Assembly: GCF_014873755.1 (NCBI RefSeq)
Contig: NZ_JADBEG010000001.1
Location: 5,439,501-5,503,500, forward strand
DNA from: Amycolatopsis lexingtonensis
GTDB taxonomy: Bacteria; Actinomycetota; Actinomycetes; Mycobacteriales; Pseudonocardiaceae
Length of the DNA: 64,000 nt
Reading direction: 5' to 3'
Shown here piece by piece: positions 24,869 through 34,154 of this stretch (the first letter of the stretch is position 1; each line of letters begins with the position of its first letter). The position numbers and the translations under genes were made by a program. The notes beneath the pieces are model-generated. The model had not been told where the DNA came from. It saw only the letters and a list, made by a program, of their open reading frames with translations, and did not search any database.

Positions 24869-26047
24869 GTGAAGCCGAAAACCAGCCCGCTCGTACTCGT
24901 CCTCGTCGTGCTGACGTGGCTGCTCAGCCTGCCCGTCGCGACCCCGGCGCTCGCGAACGGCCTGGCCGGGACGCCGCCGATGGGCTGGAACAGCTGGAAC
25001 CAGGTCCGCTGCTACGACCTCACGGAAGACGTCGTCAAGAAAGCGGCCGACGCGCTCGCCGACACCGGGCTGCGTGACGCGGGTTACAAGTACGTCGTCG
25101 TCGACGACTGCTGGCAGGCCCCCGCGCGCGCCTCCGACGGATCACTGCAGGCGGATCCGAAGCGGTTCCCGCACGGCATCGCCGACCTCGCCGACTACGT
25201 GCACTCGCGCGGCCTGCTGTTCGGCATCTACGCGGTGCCCGGCAGCCGGACGTGCGCGATGGCCAACGACGCCTACCCCGCGTCCGGCATCGGCTCGCTC
25301 GGCCACGAACGCCAGGACGCGGAGACGTTCGACGTCTGGGGCGTCGACTACCTCAAGTACGACTGGTGCAACGCCGACACCGTCGACGGCCTCGACCGGA
25401 AGGCCGCGTTCGAGAAGATGCGCGACGAGCTCGCCGCGCTGCCCCGCCCGATCGTCTACGCGATCTCCGAATACGGCGTCTCGAGCCCGTGGACCTGGGC
25501 ACGGCCGGTGGCGAACCTGTGGCGGACGACCTACGACCTCGTGCCGACCTGGGACTCCGTGCTCGCGACGATCGACCAGCAGGCCACCGTCGCCGTGCAC
25601 AGCGGCTCTCCGGGCGGGTGGAACGACCCGGACATGCTGCAGGTGGGCAACGGCACGCTGACCACCGACGAGTCCCGCGCGCACTTCAGCGTCTGGGCCG
25701 TGCTGAACGCGCCGCTGTTCGCCGGCACCGACCCGGCGAAGCTGGGTGACGCGGATCTCGCGACGCTCGCCAACGCCGAGGCGATCGCGGTCGACCAGGA
25801 CTTCGCGGGCGGCCAGGGCCGGCGGCTCGAGGCGGGCCCGGGCTACCAGGTGTGGGGAAAACCCTTGTCCGGCGGCGGTTTCGCGGTGGTGCTGCTCAAC
25901 ACCGGCAGCACCACCGCGACCGTCTCCGCGTCGCTGCCCGGCTCGTGGACCGTCCGGGACCTGTGGGCGCACCAGGACACCGGCACCGACGTCTCGGCGT
26001 CGCTGCGGCCGCACGCGGCGGCCTTCCTCAAGCTCACACCGAGGTGA
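24869..26047 (+). CDS. Secreted GH27 alpha-galactosidase-like enzyme
   Basis: The 392-residue protein has a signal peptide and a glycoside hydrolase family 27 (beta/alpha)8 domain beginning GTPPMGWNSWNQVRC. Key motifs are VVVDDCWQ, the nucleophile aspartate in YLKYDWCN, and the acid/base aspartate in GGWNDPDML. A C-terminal beta-sandwich of about 80 residues follows. It probably hydrolyses alpha-linked galactose or related sugars outside the cell. The GTG at 24869 was chosen for the signal peptide; no clear ribosome-binding site exists, and an in-frame TTG at 24851 is possible. It overlaps the convergent GNAT gene by 14 bp. Confidence 0.9.
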   Translation: MKPKTSPLVLVLVVLTWLLSLPVATPALANGLAGTPPMGWNSWNQVRCYDLTEDVVKKAADALADTGLRDAGYKYVVVDDCWQAPARASDGSLQADPKRFPHGIADLADYVHSRGLLFGIYAVPGSRTCAMANDAYPASGIGSLGHERQDAETFDVWGVDYLKYDWCNADTVDGLDRKAAFEKMRDELAALPRPIVYAISEYGVSSPWTWARPVANLWRTTYDLVPTWDSVLATIDQQATVAVHSGSPGGWNDPDMLQVGNGTLTTDESRAHFSVWAVLNAPLFAGTDPAKLGDADLATLANAEAIAVDQDFAGGQGRRLEAGPGYQVWGKPLSGGGFAVVLLNTGSTTATVSASLPGSWTVRDLWAHQDTGTDVSASLRPHAAAFLKLTPR

Positions 26048-26513
26048 GGTCCTTGCCGTAGCAGCGGCTTTCCGGCTCGTCCTTGTACACGCCGAACTTC
26101 GGGATTTCGGCGTAGCCCGACGAGGTGTACAGCGCGATGGCCTCGGGCTGCTTGGTCCCGGTTTCCAGGATCGCGCGCTTGCGGCCGCACAGCGCCGCCG
26201 TGCGCTCCAGCTCGGACAGGATCATCCGCGCGAACCCGCGGCCGCGGGCGGAATCGGCGACGTACATCCGCTTGAACTCGGCGTCGCCGTCCTGGAAGTC
26301 CGGCGCGGGGCCGTCGTGGGCGCGCCACGCACCGCACGCGACCGCTTCCTCACCTTGGTAGCCGACGAGGAAAACGCCCTGCGGCGGGTCGAAGTCGGCC
26401 GGGCTCATCGGGGTCACGTCCTCGTCGCCGTAGCGCTCGACGTACACCTGCTGCACCGCGGCCATGAGCTTGGCCGCGTCGGGGTGGTCGTAGGGGACCG
26501 GAACGATTCTCAC
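26034..26513 (-). CDS. GNAT family N-acetyltransferase
   Basis: The 159-residue protein has a central GNAT motif, KRMYVADSARGRGFARMILS, then AILETGTKQPEAIALYTSSGY. This is the layout of small-molecule or antibiotic-type acetyltransferases. The GTG at 26513 is 16 bases after the thiL stop codon, so it belongs to the thiL transcription unit. Substrate unknown. Confidence 0.86.
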   Translation of the reverse strand: MRIVPVPYDHPDAAKLMAAVQQVYVERYGDEDVTPMSPADFDPPQGVFLVGYQGEEAVACGAWRAHDGPAPDFQDGDAEFKRMYVADSARGRGFARMILSELERTAALCGRKRAILETGTKQPEAIALYTSSGYAEIPKFGVYKDEPESRCYGKDLTSV

Positions 26514-26529
26514 GCTTCCGGAGCCTAGA

Positions 26530-27486
26530 TCAGCGCCAGTGCGTCCAGCCGCCTTCTCGCGAAAACGGTTTCCCGTCCACGGTGATCCCGGAGTCGGCCA
26601 TCGTGACCACGCCGATGGTGCGCCAGCCCTCCGGCAGTTCGGTGAAGGGCGGGAAGGTGGCCACGAGGGCGTGGTCTTCGCCACCGGTGAGGACCCAGTC
26701 GAGGGGGTCGGCGCCCAGCGCGGCGCCGACTTCGGTGAGCCGGCCGGGGATGTCGAGGTCGGCGGTGCGGACGTCGATGCCGACACCGGAGGCCTCGCCG
26801 ATGTGCCCGAGGTCGGCGAGCAGGCCGTCGGAGACGTCGATCATGGCCGTGGCCCCGGCCAGCGCCGCGCGCGGACCGGCTTCGTACGGCGGTTCGGGGC
26901 AGCGCTGGGCGTTGACGACGCCGACCGGGGACCGGAACCCGCGGCCGAGCACGGCCAGGCCGGCGGCGGCCCAGCCGAGCCGCCCGCACACCGCGAGGAG
27001 GTCGCCAGGCCGGGCGCCCGAGCGCGTCACCGGTTCGCGGTCGCCGAGGTCGCCGAGCGCGGTGACGCTGATCACGAGCTGGTCGGCGCGCACCATGTCG
27101 CCGCCGGAAACACCGATGCCGGCGCGTTCGGCTTCGGCCCACATGCCGTCGGCGAGGCCGGTGACGACCTCGCGCGGGGTGTCGGGCGGGCAGGCGATCC
27201 CGACCAGGACGGTGGTCGGGGTGGCGCCCATGGCGGCGATGTCGGCCAGGTTGACCGCGACGGCCTTGCGCCCGACGTGCTCGGGCGGCGACCAGTCGAG
27301 CCGGAAGTGCACGCCCTGCACGAGCACGTCGGTGCTGGCGACCACGCGGCCGTCGGGGGCGGCGACGACGGCGGCGTCGTCACCGGGGCCGAGCAACGTG
27401 CCCGGCGGCTGGCGCCGTCCTTCGGTGACGGCTCGGATGAGCGCGAACTCCCCGGTCTCGGCGACCGTTCCGTCGTTCGGTGACAC
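26530..27486 (-). CDS. thiL: Thiamine-monophosphate kinase
   Basis: The 318-residue protein belongs to the PurM/ThiL superfamily: GEFALIRAVTEG, LLGPGDDAAVV, the STDVLVQGVHFRLDW metal/ATP segment, VSGGDMVRADQLVISVTALG, IDVSDGLLADLGHI and the VLTGGEDHALVAT end motif. It adds the second phosphate to thiamine monophosphate to give the cofactor ThDP. It starts with GTG and is divergent from the AsnC-type gene; a GNAT gene follows it in the same direction. Confidence 0.96.
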   Translation of the reverse strand: MSPNDGTVAETGEFALIRAVTEGRRQPPGTLLGPGDDAAVVAAPDGRVVASTDVLVQGVHFRLDWSPPEHVGRKAVAVNLADIAAMGATPTTVLVGIACPPDTPREVVTGLADGMWAEAERAGIGVSGGDMVRADQLVISVTALGDLGDREPVTRSGARPGDLLAVCGRLGWAAAGLAVLGRGFRSPVGVVNAQRCPEPPYEAGPRAALAGATAMIDVSDGLLADLGHIGEASGVGIDVRTADLDIPGRLTEVGAALGADPLDWVLTGGEDHALVATFPPFTELPEGWRTIGVVTMADSGITVDGKPFSREGGWTHWR

Positions 27487-27610
27487 CGGTCACCTCTGCT
27501 TTCTCTACCGGGACAAAGGTCGATCACCGATAGTCGGATGCCCTATGTTTTTCGATGAGCTGGCGATACGTTCCTACCTGAGCTGACCGATCCCGACGAA
27601 AGGGCGCGCC

Positions 27611-27844
27611 GTGGTCCACGCATACATCCTCATCCAGACCGAGGTCGGCAAGGCGGCCGCGGTGGCGGCCGAGATCTCCAGCATCGCGGGCGTCACCAGT
27701 TCGGAGGATGTCACCGGGCCGTACGACGTCATCGTCCGCGCGGCCGCCGACACCGTCGACCAGCTGGGCCAGCTCGTGGTCGCGAAGGTGCAGAACGTGG
27801 AAGGCATCACGCGGACGCTGACCTGCCCGGTCGTGCACCTCTGA
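27611..27844 (+). CDS. Stand-alone AsnC/Lrp ligand-binding domain protein
   Basis: The 77-residue protein is only the RAM (regulation of amino-acid metabolism) effector domain of Lrp/AsnC regulators: MVHAYILIQTEVGKAA, ITSSEDVTGPYD-like ligand loop and the QNVEGITRTLTCPV strand. It has no helix-turn-helix. Such proteins form decamers that bind small amino-acid-like ligands; whether they act on DNA-binding partners is unknown. GTG start after a purine-rich stretch. The same small gene is present beside ddl and thiL in relatives. Confidence 0.88.
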   Translation: MVHAYILIQTEVGKAAAVAAEISSIAGVTSSEDVTGPYDVIVRAAADTVDQLGQLVVAKVQNVEGITRTLTCPVVHL

Positions 27845-27863
27845 GCAGTGGTGTAGTGGTGTC

Positions 27864-28400
27864 GTGCCTGAATCCGACACCGGTGCACCGCCCAAGGTGG
27901 TCCTCGTCACCGCCGCCGCGCTCGCCGTGGCCCTGGCGGTCGCCGTCGCCGTCTTCGCGCTGACCCAGCGCTCCGCCTCGGACACCGCGGGGCCACTGCC
28001 CTTGGTCCCGGTACCGGCGCCCGCCGCGGGCTCGCCCGGGTGCACGACGCTGCTGGGCGCGGTCCCCACGGAACTGACGTCCAACGGGGCTTCCTTGAAG
28101 GTGCGGGCCTTGGCGGACCCGGCCCCGCCCGCGACGGTGGCCTGGGGCACGACCGACCCGCTGGTGCTGCGCTGCGGCCTGGACCGTCCCCCGGAGCTGA
28201 CCCCGACCGCGGCGCTGCGGCTGGTGAACAAGGTGCAGTGGCTGCAGGTGCCGGGCGAAGGCGCGTCGACGTGGTACGTCGTGGACCGCGAGGTCTACGC
28301 GGCGCTGACGGTGCCGGACAGCGCCGGCACGGGCCCGCTGCAGCAGATCTCGGACACGGTGGCCGCGAAACTCCCGCCGCGGCCGCTGCGGTTCTCCTAG
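27864..28400 (+). CDS. DUF3515 family membrane-anchored protein
   Basis: The 178-residue protein has one N-terminal membrane helix (about residues 11-33) and an outer domain with cysteines at [10 protein letters not shown] and LRCGL, followed by [10 protein letters not shown] and [10 protein letters not shown]. This is the DUF3515 family, found next to ddl across mycobacteria and relatives, so a cell-wall-related function is plausible but unproven. Its stop codon shares bases with the convergent ddl stop. Confidence 0.87.
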   Translation: MPESDTGAPPKVVLVTAAALAVALAVAVAVFALTQRSASDTAGPLPLVPVPAPAAGSPGCTTLLGAVPTELTSNGASLKVRALADPAPPATVAWGTTDPLVLRCGLDRPPELTPTAALRLVNKVQWLQVPGEGASTWYVVDREVYAALTVPDSAGTGPLQQISDTVAAKLPPRPLRFS

Positions 28401-29491
28401 CGGAGGCCGGTGCCGCGAGCGACGGCCGTGTCGATGAGGGTGCTCAGCAGCGTCGAGTAGTCCACGCCGGTGACCTCCCACATCTTCGGGTAGGCGGACT
28501 TCGTCGTGAAGCCGGGCATGGTGTTGACCTCGTTGATGGTCAGCTCGCCGTCTTCACCGACGAAGAAGTCGACGCGGGCGAGGCCCTGGCAGTCGAGTGC
28601 TTTGAAGGCTTCCACGGCCATGGCGCGGAGCTTCTCGGTCAGCGCGTCGTCGAGCTTGGCGGGGATGTCCAGCTCGGCGTCGTCCCCGAGGTACTTGGTT
28701 TCGAAGTCGTACCAAGCGTTTTCGTCTTCGGAGAGCACCCGGATCTCGGCGGGCAGCGACGCCTCGACGCGGCCGTCCGGGAACTCGAGCACCCCGCACT
28801 CGACCTCCCGCCCGACGACCGCGGCTTCGACGAGCACCTTGGGATCGGTCGCGCGCGCCAGCTCGATGGCGGCGTCGAGGTCGTCCCACGTGGTCACCCG
28901 GCTGATGCCGACGGACGACCCGGCGCGCGAGGGCTTGACGAAGACGGGCAGCCCGAGCTTGGCCCGCTCGCCGTCGTCCAAAGTAGACTGATCGCGCTTC
29001 AGCGCGACGAAGGTCCCGACCGGAAGCCCTTCGGCGGCAAGGAGTTTCTTCGCGGTTTCCTTGTCCATGGCGGCGGCACTGGCGAGCACGCCGGGCCCGA
29101 CGTACGGGATGCCGGCGAGTTCGAGGAGGCCCTGGATGGTGCCGTCCTCGCCGAAGGCGCCGTGCAGCACCGGGAAGACGACGTCCACCTGCGAGAGCAG
29201 CTCGCTTTCCCGCCCGGCCTCGACGGCGACGAGCCCCTGGCTGGAGGGGTCACCGGCGAGCACGAGCCCCTTGCCGTCGTCCACGGAGGGCAATTCCCGC
29301 CCGCGGATGGCGAGCTGCGCGGAGTCCCCGGTACCCAGCACCCAGCGGCCTTCGCGGGTGATCCCGACCGGCACGGCCTCGAACCGCGCGGGGTCGAGGT
29401 GACCCAGGACGCTGCCGGCGGACAGGCAGGAGATGGTGTGCTCACTGCTGCGCCCACCGAACACGACCGCCACCCGGATCTTCTCGCTCAT
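28397..29491 (-). CDS. ddl: D-alanine--D-alanine ligase
   Basis: The 364-residue ATP-grasp enzyme begins with [20 protein letters not shown] and contains [48 protein letters not shown] and the ending [10 protein letters not shown]. It joins two D-alanines for peptidoglycan precursor synthesis. The binding-site signature looks like a D-Ala-D-Ala ligase rather than a VanA-type depsipeptide ligase, though that distinction was made by eye. The gene marks the left edge of the accessory block that separates it from gpsA. Confidence 0.96.
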   Translation of the reverse strand: MSEKIRVAVVFGGRSSEHTISCLSAGSVLGHLDPARFEAVPVGITREGRWVLGTGDSAQLAIRGRELPSVDDGKGLVLAGDPSSQGLVAVEAGRESELLSQVDVVFPVLHGAFGEDGTIQGLLELAGIPYVGPGVLASAAAMDKETAKKLLAAEGLPVGTFVALKRDQSTLDDGERAKLGLPVFVKPSRAGSSVGISRVTTWDDLDAAIELARATDPKVLVEAAVVGREVECGVLEFPDGRVEASLPAEIRVLSEDENAWYDFETKYLGDDAELDIPAKLDDALTEKLRAMAVEAFKALDCQGLARVDFFVGEDGELTINEVNTMPGFTTKSAYPKMWEVTGVDYSTLLSTLIDTAVARGTGLR

Positions 29492-29715
29492 GGTGAGCCA
29501 CCGTACCCGGTGACCTCGCGGAACAGCCCAGCCCCGTACGCCGGGCGGCGCCGGGTGAGCGACGAACGCAACCGGTGAGGGGCGTGGGGCGTCCGGTACA
29601 TCGAGGGACTCGTGGGCCCGGGGCCGGGCCCCGCCCTCCCTGGGGGCTCACCGCCACTTCGAGCGTATCGGGGTGGGGTGACGGGAAAGTGGCGAAGGCC
29701 GCTGTCGGGGCGGGA

Positions 29716-29745
29716 TTGTCCACAGGGCGGCTGGGTTGTGGACAA
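29716..29745. promoter_or_regulatory. Inverted pair of DnaA-box-like sites
   Basis: TTGTCCACA at 29716-29724 faces TGTGGACAA at 29737-29745 with 12 bases between. TTGTCCACA is the preferred DnaA box form in GC-rich actinobacteria. The same pair with identical spacing lies at 43648-43677. It could be a DnaA target or titration site upstream of ddl, or a short hairpin; function unproven. Confidence 0.5.
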
Positions 29746-29924
29746 TGTTTGGTGCGGGCGGTGGCCTGGCCGGTGCTGTGGGCAGGCCAAAGCCGCAGCC
29801 AGCAGCTGAATCGGCACCCCAAGTCAGCGCCCGAACACGGCACCGCAACCGAGGCTGCAGTTCAGGCCTGACCGGGATCGCCGCCTACCACCGCGACCAG
29901 CACTCGACCTGCACCACAGCCAGC

Positions 29925-29977
29925 GTCTTGAATGAGTCATTCAGGTCCCCGGAAGTCCTGAATGACTCATTCAAGAC
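29925..29977. repeat. TGAATGASTCATTCA double palindrome, copy 1
   Basis: Two 21-base arms (29925-29945, 29957-29977) are perfect complements around an 11-base loop. Each arm contains the self-palindromic core TGAATGASTCATTCA. It begins 22 bases after the MocR-type stop in transcription order, so it may end that transcript. Confidence 0.75.
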
Positions 29978-29998
29978 ACGCCGCCGCCCCCAAACCCC

Positions 29999-31369
29999 TC
30001 AGCGCAGCAAGGACACCAGTGTCGGCAAAGCCGCCGCCAAAGCCTCCCGCGAACACCCCGCGTACCCGATCGCCACCCCGTGCGCGGACGGCGTCCCCGC
30101 GAAATGCCGCGCCAGCCCATCCAGCCGAATCCCCCGCCGCTCGGCCGAAGCGATCACCGACGCCTCCACCTCGGCCGACGAAAACGGCACCACCAGATGC
30201 GCCCCGGCGTCATCCCCCCGCACCGGGATACCCGCCGCCGCCAACGCCCCCGCCAGCAAAGTCCGCCGCTCCGCCATCTCCCGGCGCAGCTTCCGCAGGT
30301 GCCGCCCCAAATCCCCGTTCCGAGCGAACTCGTACAACACCCGCTGCCCCGCCGGCGACGGCCGCGTCCCCGTCGAATCCCGGTACGCCAGCACCGCCGA
30401 AGTGATCGCCTCCGGCGCCACCATCCACCCCGCGCCCAGCGTCGGCGTGAGGATCTTCGACGTCGTCCCCAGGTGCGCCACGACGTCCGGGGCCAGCGAA
30501 GCCAGCATCGGCAGCGGCGCCACGTCGAACCGCAGCTCACCGTCGTAGTCGTCCTCGATGACCAACATGGACGAAGAACGCGCGCGCTCCACCAGCGAGA
30601 CCCGCCGGGCCGCGCTCAGGCGGCTGCCCATCGGGTACTGGTGCGCCGGCGAGCAGTACACCGCCCTGGCGTCCGCGGGGATCGCCTCCGGCCGCAGCCC
30701 CTCGAGGTCCACCGGCACCCCGACGACCCGCATGCCCGCGCGGCGGAACGCCTGCACCGCGCGCTGGTAGCCCGGTTCCTCGACGGCGACGACGTCCCCG
30801 CGCTCCAGGACCGCGGCCGCCAGCTCGACCACCGCCGCCGTCGTGCCGCCGGTCGCCAGTACCGAACCGGCGGCGAGACCGCGGTGGCGCAGCAGGTGCT
30901 CCGACACCGCCGCCCGGTACTCCGGGAGGCCCGCGCGGTGGGCGCGGACCAGGGGATCCGGGTCGGCCGCCGCCCGCCAGGCGCGGCGCCAGGCCGCGCG
31001 GTCCAGGCCGTCCGCCCACGGTGTGCCGGGGCCCAGGTCGAGCAGCGAAGGTGCCACCGCCTCGGGCGCCGGCACCGCGGGCGCGGGGACCTGAGAGGCC
31101 GAAAAGGACGGCGGCGTCGTCACGTACGTGCCGGAGCCGTGCCGTCCGGCGATCCAGCCCTCGGCGTGCAGCTGCTCGTAGGCCGCCGACGTCACCGTGC
31201 GGCTGACGCCGAGGCGCCCCGCCAGCGCCCGCGTCGACGGGAGCCGGTCGCCGCCCCGGAGGTGGCCGGAAGCGGCCGCTTCGCGCAGTGCGTCGGCGAG
31301 CTGGACGGCCAGCGGCGTGACGGCGGCGCGGTCGAGGCTGACCGGGAGCGCGGTGTCGGCGTGGGACAC
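29999..31369 (-). CDS. MocR/PdxR-type regulator (GntR + aminotransferase fold)
   Basis: The 456-residue protein fuses a GntR winged helix-turn-helix (residues 15-85: LADALREAAASGHL, LPSTRALAGRLGVSRTVTSA, YEQLHAEGWI) to a fold-type I aminotransferase domain. The PLP-binding lysine is in GTTSKILTPTLGAGW and EDDYDGELRF carries the PLP aspartate. MocR proteins sense PLP or a PLP-dependent ligand; PdxR members control vitamin B6 synthesis or salvage. It is divergent from a flavin split-barrel gene of the pyridoxamine-oxidase type, a pairing that supports a B6-related role. Confidence 0.92.
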   Translation of the reverse strand: MSHADTALPVSLDRAAVTPLAVQLADALREAAASGHLRGGDRLPSTRALAGRLGVSRTVTSAAYEQLHAEGWIAGRHGSGTYVTTPPSFSASQVPAPAVPAPEAVAPSLLDLGPGTPWADGLDRAAWRRAWRAAADPDPLVRAHRAGLPEYRAAVSEHLLRHRGLAAGSVLATGGTTAAVVELAAAVLERGDVVAVEEPGYQRAVQAFRRAGMRVVGVPVDLEGLRPEAIPADARAVYCSPAHQYPMGSRLSAARRVSLVERARSSSMLVIEDDYDGELRFDVAPLPMLASLAPDVVAHLGTTSKILTPTLGAGWMVAPEAITSAVLAYRDSTGTRPSPAGQRVLYEFARNGDLGRHLRKLRREMAERRTLLAGALAAAGIPVRGDDAGAHLVVPFSSAEVEASVIASAERRGIRLDGLARHFAGTPSAHGVAIGYAGCSREALAAALPTLVSLLR

Positions 31370-31379
31370 GGGACCTCCA

Positions 31380-31411
31380 AGAGTGGACTTCCCAAGTGTA
31401 CGAGAAGTGGA
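31380..31411. promoter_or_regulatory. Candidate MocR operator region
   Basis: AGTGGA occurs at 31382-31387 and again at 31406-31411, a direct repeat, between the divergent MocR and flavin-protein genes. MocR regulators commonly bind direct repeats in such shared promoters. TACACT on the minus strand may be the -10 site of the regulator gene. Confidence 0.4.
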
Positions 31412-31449
31412 TGTTTTCCGATGCCACTGCGCCAGGAGACGCTGGTCGC

Positions 31450-32091
31450 ATGCTGTCCACCACGCCCCGCACCACGCTAGGCCGCAAGAAGCACCGCGCC
31501 GTGACCGACCGCTCGGCGCTGTACGCGGTCCTCGACGAAGGGCTCATCTGCCACCTCGGCGTCGTCCGCGACGGCGTCCCGCTGGTCCTGCCGACCGGCT
31601 ACGGACGCGACGGCGACACGCTCTACCTGCACGGTTCCACCGGCGCGGCCAGCCTCCGCACGGCGGCGCAGGACCTCGAGGTGTGCGTCACGGTGACGCT
31701 CCTCGACGGCATCGTCTACTCGCGCTCGGTGAACAACCACTCGATGAACTACCGCAGCGCGGTCATCCTCGGGCAGGCGAAGCCGGTCCTGGACGCCGAA
31801 GCGAAGATGCACGGCCTGAAGGTGCTCACCGACCACCTCGCGCCGGGTTCGTGGGAGCACGCGCGCGAGGTCAACGCCAAGGAGTTCGCCGCGGTGAGCG
31901 TGCTCGCGCTCGACCTCGCCGAGGCGTCGGTGAAGATGCGCGCCGAGGGCCCCGGCGACGAGCCCGAGGACGTCGAGGCGGACGCGGCCTGGGCCGGGGT
32001 GCTGCCGGTCCGGACGGTTTTCGGCACGCCCGAGCCGTCCGAGGACCTCTCCCCCGGCTGGACGATCCCGGAGCACGTGACCGGCCGGTGA
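31450..32091 (+). CDS. Pyridoxamine 5'-phosphate oxidase-like FMN split-barrel protein
   Basis: The 213-residue protein is an FMN-binding split barrel: VTDRSALYAVLDEGLICHLG, LVLPTGYGRDGDTLYLHGS and the SRSVNNHSMNYRSAVILG strand pair fit the PNPOx-like group. It probably binds FMN or F420 and acts as oxidase or reductase. The ATG at 31450 is preceded by AGGAG; an earlier in-frame ATG lies in the shared promoter. Divergent from the MocR-type regulator, which likely controls it. Confidence 0.87.
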   Translation: MLSTTPRTTLGRKKHRAVTDRSALYAVLDEGLICHLGVVRDGVPLVLPTGYGRDGDTLYLHGSTGAASLRTAAQDLEVCVTVTLLDGIVYSRSVNNHSMNYRSAVILGQAKPVLDAEAKMHGLKVLTDHLAPGSWEHAREVNAKEFAAVSVLALDLAEASVKMRAEGPGDEPEDVEADAAWAGVLPVRTVFGTPEPSEDLSPGWTIPEHVTGR

Positions 32092-32161
32092 GCCGGTGTC
32101 GATCCGCGCGGCTGCCGTTCGTGTAGCGGGTGGCAGATCCACCGAAGCGGAAGGACCCCCG

Positions 32162-32755
32162 ATGCGCTCGCTCACCGTCACCATGAACGTCACCCTCGAC
32201 GGCGTCGTCCAGGGCCTCGGCCGCCCCGACGAGGACACCCGCGGCGGCTTCCGCCACGGCGGCTGGGGCACCCGGTACCAGGACGACGTCCTGGCCGCGG
32301 AGATGGGCCGGGGCATGAGCCGGGCCGGCGACATGCTCTTCGGCCGCCGCACCTGGGAGGACTTCACGGCGGTGTGGAGCCGGCGCGAGGACGGCAACCC
32401 GTTCACCACGCACATGGACGCCGTCACCAAATACGTCGCCTCGACCACCCTCGAAGACGCCGCCGCGTGGCGGAACTCGGTGCTGCTGCGCGGAGCGGCC
32501 ACCCGGACCGTCACCGAACTGAAGGCGCGGCCCGGCGGCGACCTGTCGGTCGTCGGGAGCGCGTCGCTGGTGCGCGCGCTGCACGCGGCCGGCCTGGTCG
32601 ACCGCTACACGCTGGTGATCCACCCGCTCACGCTCGGCACCGGCGCGCGCCTGTTCGACGAAGGGGCGCCGCTCACCGAGTTCACGCTCACCCGCAGCGT
32701 CACGACCACGAAGGGCGTGCTCATCGCCCACTACGACCGGCGAGCGGGAGCCTGA
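32162..32755 (+). CDS. Dihydrofolate-reductase-like (RibD C-terminal) protein
   Basis: The 197-residue protein has the DHFR/RibD C-terminal fold used by many bacterial reductases: LTVTMNVTLDGVVQG at the start, MLFGRRTWEDF, SVVGSASLVRALHAAGLVDR and YTLVIHPLTLGTGARLF. The ATG at 32162 follows GGAAGGA. It is probably an NADPH-dependent reductase of unknown substrate. Its end overlaps the convergent histidine kinase gene by 35 bp. Confidence 0.9.
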   Translation: MRSLTVTMNVTLDGVVQGLGRPDEDTRGGFRHGGWGTRYQDDVLAAEMGRGMSRAGDMLFGRRTWEDFTAVWSRREDGNPFTTHMDAVTKYVASTTLEDAAAWRNSVLLRGAATRTVTELKARPGGDLSVVGSASLVRALHAAGLVDRYTLVIHPLTLGTGARLFDEGAPLTEFTLTRSVTTTKGVLIAHYDRRAGA

Positions 32756-34154
32756 CCGTGAACGTGGTCCGGCCCGGTTCCGAGGCGACCGAGACCGTCC
32801 CGCCGTGTGCCGTCACCAGGGACTGGACCACCGAAAGTCCCAGCCCGGTGCCGCCGTTGCCGCGGGTGCGGGAGTCGTCGACGCGGAAGAAGCGGTCGAA
32901 GATCCGCTCCCGGTCGGCCGGCGCGATGCCGGGTCCGGCATCGGTGACCGCCACGACGGCCTCGCCGGGGGAAGACCCCACCGCGAGGTGCACCGCGGTC
33001 CCGGGCGGGGTGTGCACGGCGGCGTTGGCCAGCAGGTTGTCGAGCACCTGCCGCAACCGCACGGGGTCGGCGTCCACGAAGGCCGGCTCGAACGACGACG
33101 TCAGCGGGTGGTCCGGCCGCCCGGCGGCGAACGCGTCCGCGGCGTCGCCCGCCAGCTCGGCCAGGTCGACGCGCTCGGGCCGCAACGGCGTCTCGGCGGC
33201 GCGCGCGTCGAGGCGGGCCAGCAGCAGGAGGTCGTCGATCAGCACCGTCATCCGCGCGGTCTCCTCGCGGATCTTGGCCAGGTGGGCCTCACGCTCGGCC
33301 GGCTCGTTCGCCGCGGCGTAGCGGAAGAGGTCCGCGTAGCCGCGGATCGACGTCAGCGGCGTGCGCAGCTCGTGCGAGGCGTCCGCGACGAACCGGCGCA
33401 GGCGCTCGTTCGCCTCGGTCTTCGCCGCCAGGGAGGTGTCGATGTGCGCCAGCATCACGTTGAACGCCGTCCGCAGCTCGTCGACTTCGGCGCCGCCGCC
33501 GGTGCCGGCCGCGCGCACCGGCAGAGCGGCGTTCGCGGTGAGGTCGTGGGAGGCGATGTCGTGCGCGGTCCCGGCCATGTCGGCCAGCGGGCGCAGGCCG
33601 CGGCGTAGCACCAGCCGTCCGACGACCACCAGGACGCCCAGCGCGAGCGAGAAGGCGGCCACCTCGACCCAGATCAGCTGCTGAACGGTCCCGTCGAGAT
33701 CCTTCTGGGGCGCGGCCGAGAGCAGCACCGACCCGTTGTCGACCGGGCAGGCCCGGACCCGGTACGGCCCGTCCTCGTGCAGGTAGATCGTGCGCGTGAC
33801 GTCGCCGCCGACCGCGTCCGCGGCGATCTTCGCCAGCTGCTCGGCGTCGTCCGGCAGCTTGCCGCCCGGTTCGGGCGTCGCGATGCCGCCGCGCACCTTG
33901 TACAGCGCCGAATACCAGGAGTACACCGACTGCGGCGAGCCGTGCGTCTCGCGCAGCTGCGGGAGCTGGGTGTTCTGGCTCTTGGACAGCTGCTCGTCGA
34001 GCCGGCGGTCGAGGTAGCCGTGCATGATCCCGACCATCGTGACGCCGACGGCCGCGAACACGACCAGCGCGAGTGCGCCGAGCCCCAGCGTGATCCGGGT
34101 GCCCAGCCGCGTGCGCTGCCAGGCCCCGTACCACTTCGCGAAGCAGCGCTTCAC
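32721..34154 (-). CDS. Sensor histidine kinase
   Basis: The 477-residue kinase has two membrane helices (about 22-45 and 165-187) bounding an extracytoplasmic loop, a HAMP linker (RRGLRPLADMAG), the H-box ADASHELRTPLTSIRGY with the phosphorylated histidine, N-box LDNLLANAAVHTPPG, and G-boxes DAGPGIAP and GGTGLGLSVV. It starts overlapping the response-regulator stop (4 bases). The pair faces the flavin-transfer operon, suggesting control of exported redox functions, but the signal is unknown. Confidence 0.95.
   Translation of the reverse strand: MKRCFAKWYGAWQRTRLGTRITLGLGALALVVFAAVGVTMVGIMHGYLDRRLDEQLSKSQNTQLPQLRETHGSPQSVYSWYSALYKVRGGIATPEPGGKLPDDAEQLAKIAADAVGGDVTRTIYLHEDGPYRVRACPVDNGSVLLSAAPQKDLDGTVQQLIWVEVAAFSLALGVLVVVGRLVLRRGLRPLADMAGTAHDIASHDLTANAALPVRAAGTGGGAEVDELRTAFNVMLAHIDTSLAAKTEANERLRRFVADASHELRTPLTSIRGYADLFRYAAANEPAEREAHLAKIREETARMTVLIDDLLLLARLDARAAETPLRPERVDLAELAGDAADAFAAGRPDHPLTSSFEPAFVDADPVRLRQVLDNLLANAAVHTPPGTAVHLAVGSSPGEAVVAVTDAGPGIAPADRERIFDRFFRVDDSRTRGNGGTGLGLSVVQSLVTAHGGTVSVASEPGRTTFTVRLPLAGRSGR

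Larger units (their letters stand above)
29492..29998. other. Intergenic region upstream of ddl
   Basis: No gene was found. It holds two marked structures: an inverted pair of TTGTCCACA boxes (29716-29745) and a double palindrome (29925-29977) close to the 3' end of the MocR-type gene. The short hypothetical reading frames visible here are not supported by codon pattern or ribosome-binding sites. Confidence 0.6.

Noticed and set aside
29576..29871. Short reading frames upstream of ddl
   Set aside because: No ribosome-binding site or recognisable product, and the region is better explained by the inverted repeats.
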